From positions 45,162,501 to 45,226,500 of the forward strand of contig NC_090989.1 of assembly GCF_041146395.1 (NCBI RefSeq): a stretch of 64,000 nt of DNA, given 5' to 3'. The DNA is from Eulemur rufifrons. Lineage: Eukaryota; Chordata; Mammalia; Primates; Lemuridae. Within the stretch, counting starts at the first letter, position 1. Every line of letters starts with the position of its first letter. Shown in pieces: positions 60,300 through 64,000 of the stretch. The translations under genes and the position numbers were made by a program. Under the pieces are notes generated by a model that saw only the letters and a program-made list of their open reading frames with translations, was not told the DNA's origin and searched no databases.

Positions 60300-61240
60300 A
60301 AGTGTCGGTGAGTTGGTGATGCCGTCACATGGGCCTAGGGTAAGTGGGAAGATCACTGCTGGGACTGAAGTATGGTGAGCTCGGCCAGAACATGCTAGAC
60401 ATGTGGTGGCTGAGGGACATCATGTAGAGAGTGGTTTAAGTTCAGGACATCTTGCAGAGATGAAGACACAGATATGGAAGTCATCAGCGTTGGTGGTTGC
60501 AGAAGCTTGGAATGAGCATGTAGAATAGAAAAAGAACAAGGGATAGAATCTTGAGGGAAACACCCCGATTAAGGACTGGGTGGAAGAAGAGACATCTGTA
60601 GAAGAAATTGAGAAGGTGTGAAGGGGAAGACAGTCATAGGGAAAAGAGCCATGGAAGCTGCTCTATAGACGCAAATCATGTTCTTTCTGCTACCATGTTA
60701 GGGAACATGCCCATCCTCCAACCATAATCCAGGTCTGCCCCCTCAGAAGATTCCCAAGCTACTGGCCACAGCTGACTGGAGGTGCAAACTGAGTCAAGCA
60801 GATACACTTTCCTTGATGGGCATAATTGCAACTGGGAAATTCTAGTTCGTTTACTGGCTTTTGAACTGAAGGCCATGTAAGTGCAGGGTCAGGATAGCCA
60901 TGCAGTACAAAAGTAGACCAAGTCCATCTCCAGGGAGATGACTGAAACAGATCTGAGAAGAAGTGAGGATAGAGTAAGTGGGCATAGGGTGCTTAAGAAA
61001 GAAACTTAGGTTGCAGGTTACAGCTTTTGGTGCCAGTCCCCCGGAAGTCCTGAGAGGTCTCTGTCTCTGGGCTCTGTTCCTTAGGCTGCCTTGAGTGGTT
61101 TGTGTTCCCAGAGCCAGTGATCTTGCATTTCAGGCAGAAATCAAGGGAGAAAAGGATTTTAATGAGATTGTGATTAATAATATCTAGTGCTGCAACAGAG
61201 TTAAGGATACCAACTGTAATATATTCATCCATTTAGTGTA
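60300..61240 (+). repeat. possible old dispersed repeat, later part (as at 31.3/47.3 kb)
   Basis: 'gaagtcatcagcgttggtgg', 'gatagaatcttgagggaaac', 'gaagaaattgagaaggtgtg' and 'tgctgcaacagagttaagga' follow the distal part of that unnamed repeat. Diverged, with uncertain ends. Confidence 0.4.
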
Positions 61241-61702
61241 GAATTAAGAGTATATTCAGAATATTGATAGTGACAGAGATTTAAGTTGTAGTTAGAAGAA
61301 TGAAATTGAGGTAACCTGGCTCTTCAGGGAAGGAAAGTGAAGGATAGAAAGGTGAAAAACTACAATTTTTTTAAAAAATGAATTTAATGGAAATTTCCTG
61401 GGAGTAAAAGCTAGTAGGAAGTAATTCTTTGCTGAAGCAATGATTTGTGGAGAAGAGGGTATGGAGTGTTATCTATGAGGTATGCAATAACCCACTAGGG
61501 TACAGGAAGCAATATTAGAACTTCTATTTATATTTTTTCTCATTTTAAAATTATATTTTTACTTAGTTTTATAATGTACATGATGTATTCTGAAAGTGGT
61601 AGAGTTGTATACTTTATGAATAAATACATAGACACTGTGGATGTGTGCTCAAGGATTTCATTGATAAGGGTTTGTAATCAAAAAAGTTTGATCTCATGGT
61701 AC
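61241..61702. other. unassigned DNA
   Basis: Nothing recognised. Confidence 0.5.
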
Positions 61703-62009
61703 TTTTTTTTCTTTTTTTCAGAGACAGGGTCTCACTCTGTCACCCAGGCTATAGTGCAATGGCATGATCACAGCTCACGTAACTTTGAACTCCTGGGCTC
61801 AAGTGATATCCTCCTGCTTCAGCTTCCTGAGTGAGTAGCTGGAACTACAGGCATATTCCACCAGGCCCGGATAATGTTTTAAAAATTTTTTGTAGAGACA
61901 GGATCTCGCCATATTGCACAGGCTGGTCTCAAACTCCTGGCCTCAAGTGATCCTCCTGCCTTGGCCTCCTAAAGTGCTGGGATTAAGGCATGAGTCATTA
62001 CACCCAGCC
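61703..62009 (-). mobile_element. AluJ-type dimeric Alu (antisense)
   Basis: T-rich tail, 'gagacagggtctcactctgt', 'aactcctgggctcaagtgat', 'ttgtagagacaggatctcgc', 'caggctggtctcaaactcct' and 'gattaaggcatgagtcatta' ending CACCCAGCC. Both arms are present. CpG positions are mostly lost, consistent with an early Alu subfamily. Confidence 0.92.
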
Positions 62010-63539
62010 AAGGCCACAGTAGTAAAGTATCAAAGGAGCAAGATGTTCACCTTCCTAAAAGCCAATATTGTAACAAACATCGCAGAGTCAGCCACATGAA
62101 AGCAAACATTTTGGCAAAGTAAAAATAAAATAATGGAAACAGGTGTGTCCTAATCTTAAAGAAGTTTTACTTTTTTATCCCATTTTCTTAACTTAGTGGT
62201 CTTCAGATGTCCTCATGGCTCATTCCTATTCAGTCACCGAAAAAAAGAAAAAAAGGCTTTTATTTGCTAATACTAAGGCAATCACTCTTTTCTCTTTTTT
62301 TCTCATATTCGCACTTGTAGGAAAACAATACAGAAGACAGGAAGAATCTTGTTCCAAACATTGAGAAACCTTTGGTCTTGCTACATCTTAATAATATTAA
62401 TATCAATCCACTGAATAGCAACAAATCCATCTTCATATTCTATCCATCTTTAAAAGCCAGAATTTTCAGCTCACATGAAAGGGCTGAATTTTCTCTTTTG
62501 TCCTCAAATTGGGGTAAGAGTAGGAGTATTTAATGAAAAAATTAAGGAGACAGATACTTTTTGTATAATGCTATGTATGAGAAGTATAATTGATTAGCAA
62601 GGGAAGACACTGTCTTATAGATGCTTCTATATGCAGGTAAGGCCAAGATCCTGGGAAGAGGAGAGATGGGGAAAAATGATCAAGAGAACTGGACTGAGTG
62701 GAAAACAGGTGAAAAACCAGAGCCGAGGTAAGCAGCTAGGTGATCATCCCAAGTGGGTTCTTTATGAATTAAGGGTAAGTCATTGGAAAAAAATTTTAAA
62801 AAAGTTTTGCATTTGCATCATCTCTTATATTCTATATGTGTGAACAACTGTGTAACATGAATTTCTTTCTTGTCTGAACCCTCCTAGAGGTTACGTCATA
62901 ACTGAAAGACTATATTTAAAGGGACTACCAGATTGCCATCTGGTTGCAGTATTTGCCCATTATTAATTTTCAGAGTGGAATTAGCAGATTCTTCTCACCA
63001 GGGGATGTCACCTTTTACTCCAGAACTTATTATTTTCTCCAGAAACTTCCCACCAGTCAGAATCTGACCTTTCCAAAGAGAGGTAATCAAGTCTAACCTA
63101 AAAATCTATGATTGACTTTATACCGAATGTCAATACCATTTCCACACTGCACTTAGTTATAGTGGAAATTTTACTTCTTTCTTATTTCCTCACTATATTA
63201 TTACAAAATTTATTTATGGTATTGGTTTAGATTTCAAGTAGCATTGCCCTATATTAAGAGATCTACAGGCCTAAGTATGATAAACTCCAAATACTATCTT
63301 TTCAAAGCAAAATCTATATAAGGGGCTAAATGACAACTAAAAACATGAGATTGAAATAATTTATGATAAACCTATAGTTCATACTTTATAGTTTTGAAGG
63401 TTTATAGCTTTTCCCAAAACTCATGTGAGGATGTTTAAGTGATAAAAATGTTAATTATGCATAAGATAGTGGGATGGTTATGTAGGGAAGAAAAAGGAAT
63501 ATCTTTTCCTAAACCATTGCAAGCTTCATGGCTGACATC
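62010..63539. other. unassigned DNA
   Basis: No gene or repeat recognised. Confidence 0.5.
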
Positions 63540-64000
63540 CCTATAACAAATGACAAATTAACAAGAGAAAAGCCTAGGACTTAGGACTTTTTTTTTAATT
63601 ACCAAAGTTTATGTTATAAAGGAAACACCAAAAATGAAGACCCAAAGACCCAGGGAAAAACTGTGTTTTTATCCTAAGAGTGATGAAAGAAGTGGATAGT
63701 TGTGGATAAACATGAATAGACAAAAAGGAGTTTGATCTAATAGTAATAAATGGGAGAACTCAGCAAGGCCTATTTGTTCAGATTCTTTTCTGTGTCACCT
63801 GATGACAATCCTTACCCTGCTTCCTCAGGTATAGGGCATACATTGGTCACATGAGGGTCTTATGACCTACTTTCAGGGGAGATAGATCAAAGAATTTTTT
63901 ATGGACATCTCTTACATAGAAAGGTGAGAGAAGGTCAGAAAGTGACCCCAAGTTGCCATATTTTGGGATAGGGAGTCCTATTTTCTGTTGGTTAATTTTG
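63540..64000 (+). repeat. possible degraded retroelement running off the window
   Basis: 'caaattaacaagagaaaagc', 'ggaaacaccaaaaatgaaga' and 'cccaaagacccagggaaaaa' recall an LTR-class mammalian repeat that I cannot name. Speculative. Confidence 0.2.

Overview
The window is AT-rich mammalian nuclear DNA, and I find no cellular protein-coding gene, tRNA, rRNA or other functional RNA gene in it. Two repeat lineages suggest a strepsirrhine primate, most likely a lemur. One is a full-length dimeric Alu (34.8-35.15 kb) with the lemur-type middle region. The other is a set of L1 3' ends reading roughly 'ATGTAACCAAAATRTTTGT' before a poly-A tail (12.5, 12.8, 25.6, 37.3 and 40.2 kb). L1, Alu, MIR, L2, MaLR/ERVL LTRs and Tigger/Charlie DNA transposons together are typical of a primate intron or gene desert. 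The open frames of 60-200 codons are either fragments of L1 ORF2 or chance frames in AT-rich DNA.

Layout. 0-2.3 kb: 3' part of a sense L1. 2.3-9.9 kb: mostly single-copy DNA with a MIR, a MER20 and a 7SL-derived monomer. 9.9-10.2 kb: a MER1-type element with a perfect 8-bp target duplication. 11.6-13.1 kb: an old tandem duplication carrying two short L1 insertions, one of them inverted. 14-17.4 kb: MER20, L2, an unnamed old repeat and a possible LTR. 17.8-19.7 kb: an antisense Tigger fossil with recognisable transposase, carrying a 25-nt poly-A-tailed micro-insertion. 23.5-26.5 kb: a block of three antisense L1s with an AluJ in the oldest. 34.8-35.2 kb: the lemur Alu. 37.3-38.7 kb: the youngest-looking L1, with a 17-bp target duplication, a 5' inversion and a tandem repeat in its 3'UTR. 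41.9-47.5 kb: MLT2 and MLT1 LTRs, MIRs and L2. 54.4-55.9 kb: a LINE-like 5' region with about three 137-bp tandem units. 56-57.7 kb: L2, then one MLT1 LTR nested in another. 59-60 kb: MLT2 LTR and MIRs. 61.7-62.0 kb: AluJ. The rest is unassigned.

No genes act together here. The main information is the order of transposition events, which several target-site duplications and nestings make readable. Family names are from memory of consensus sequences; no database search was run.
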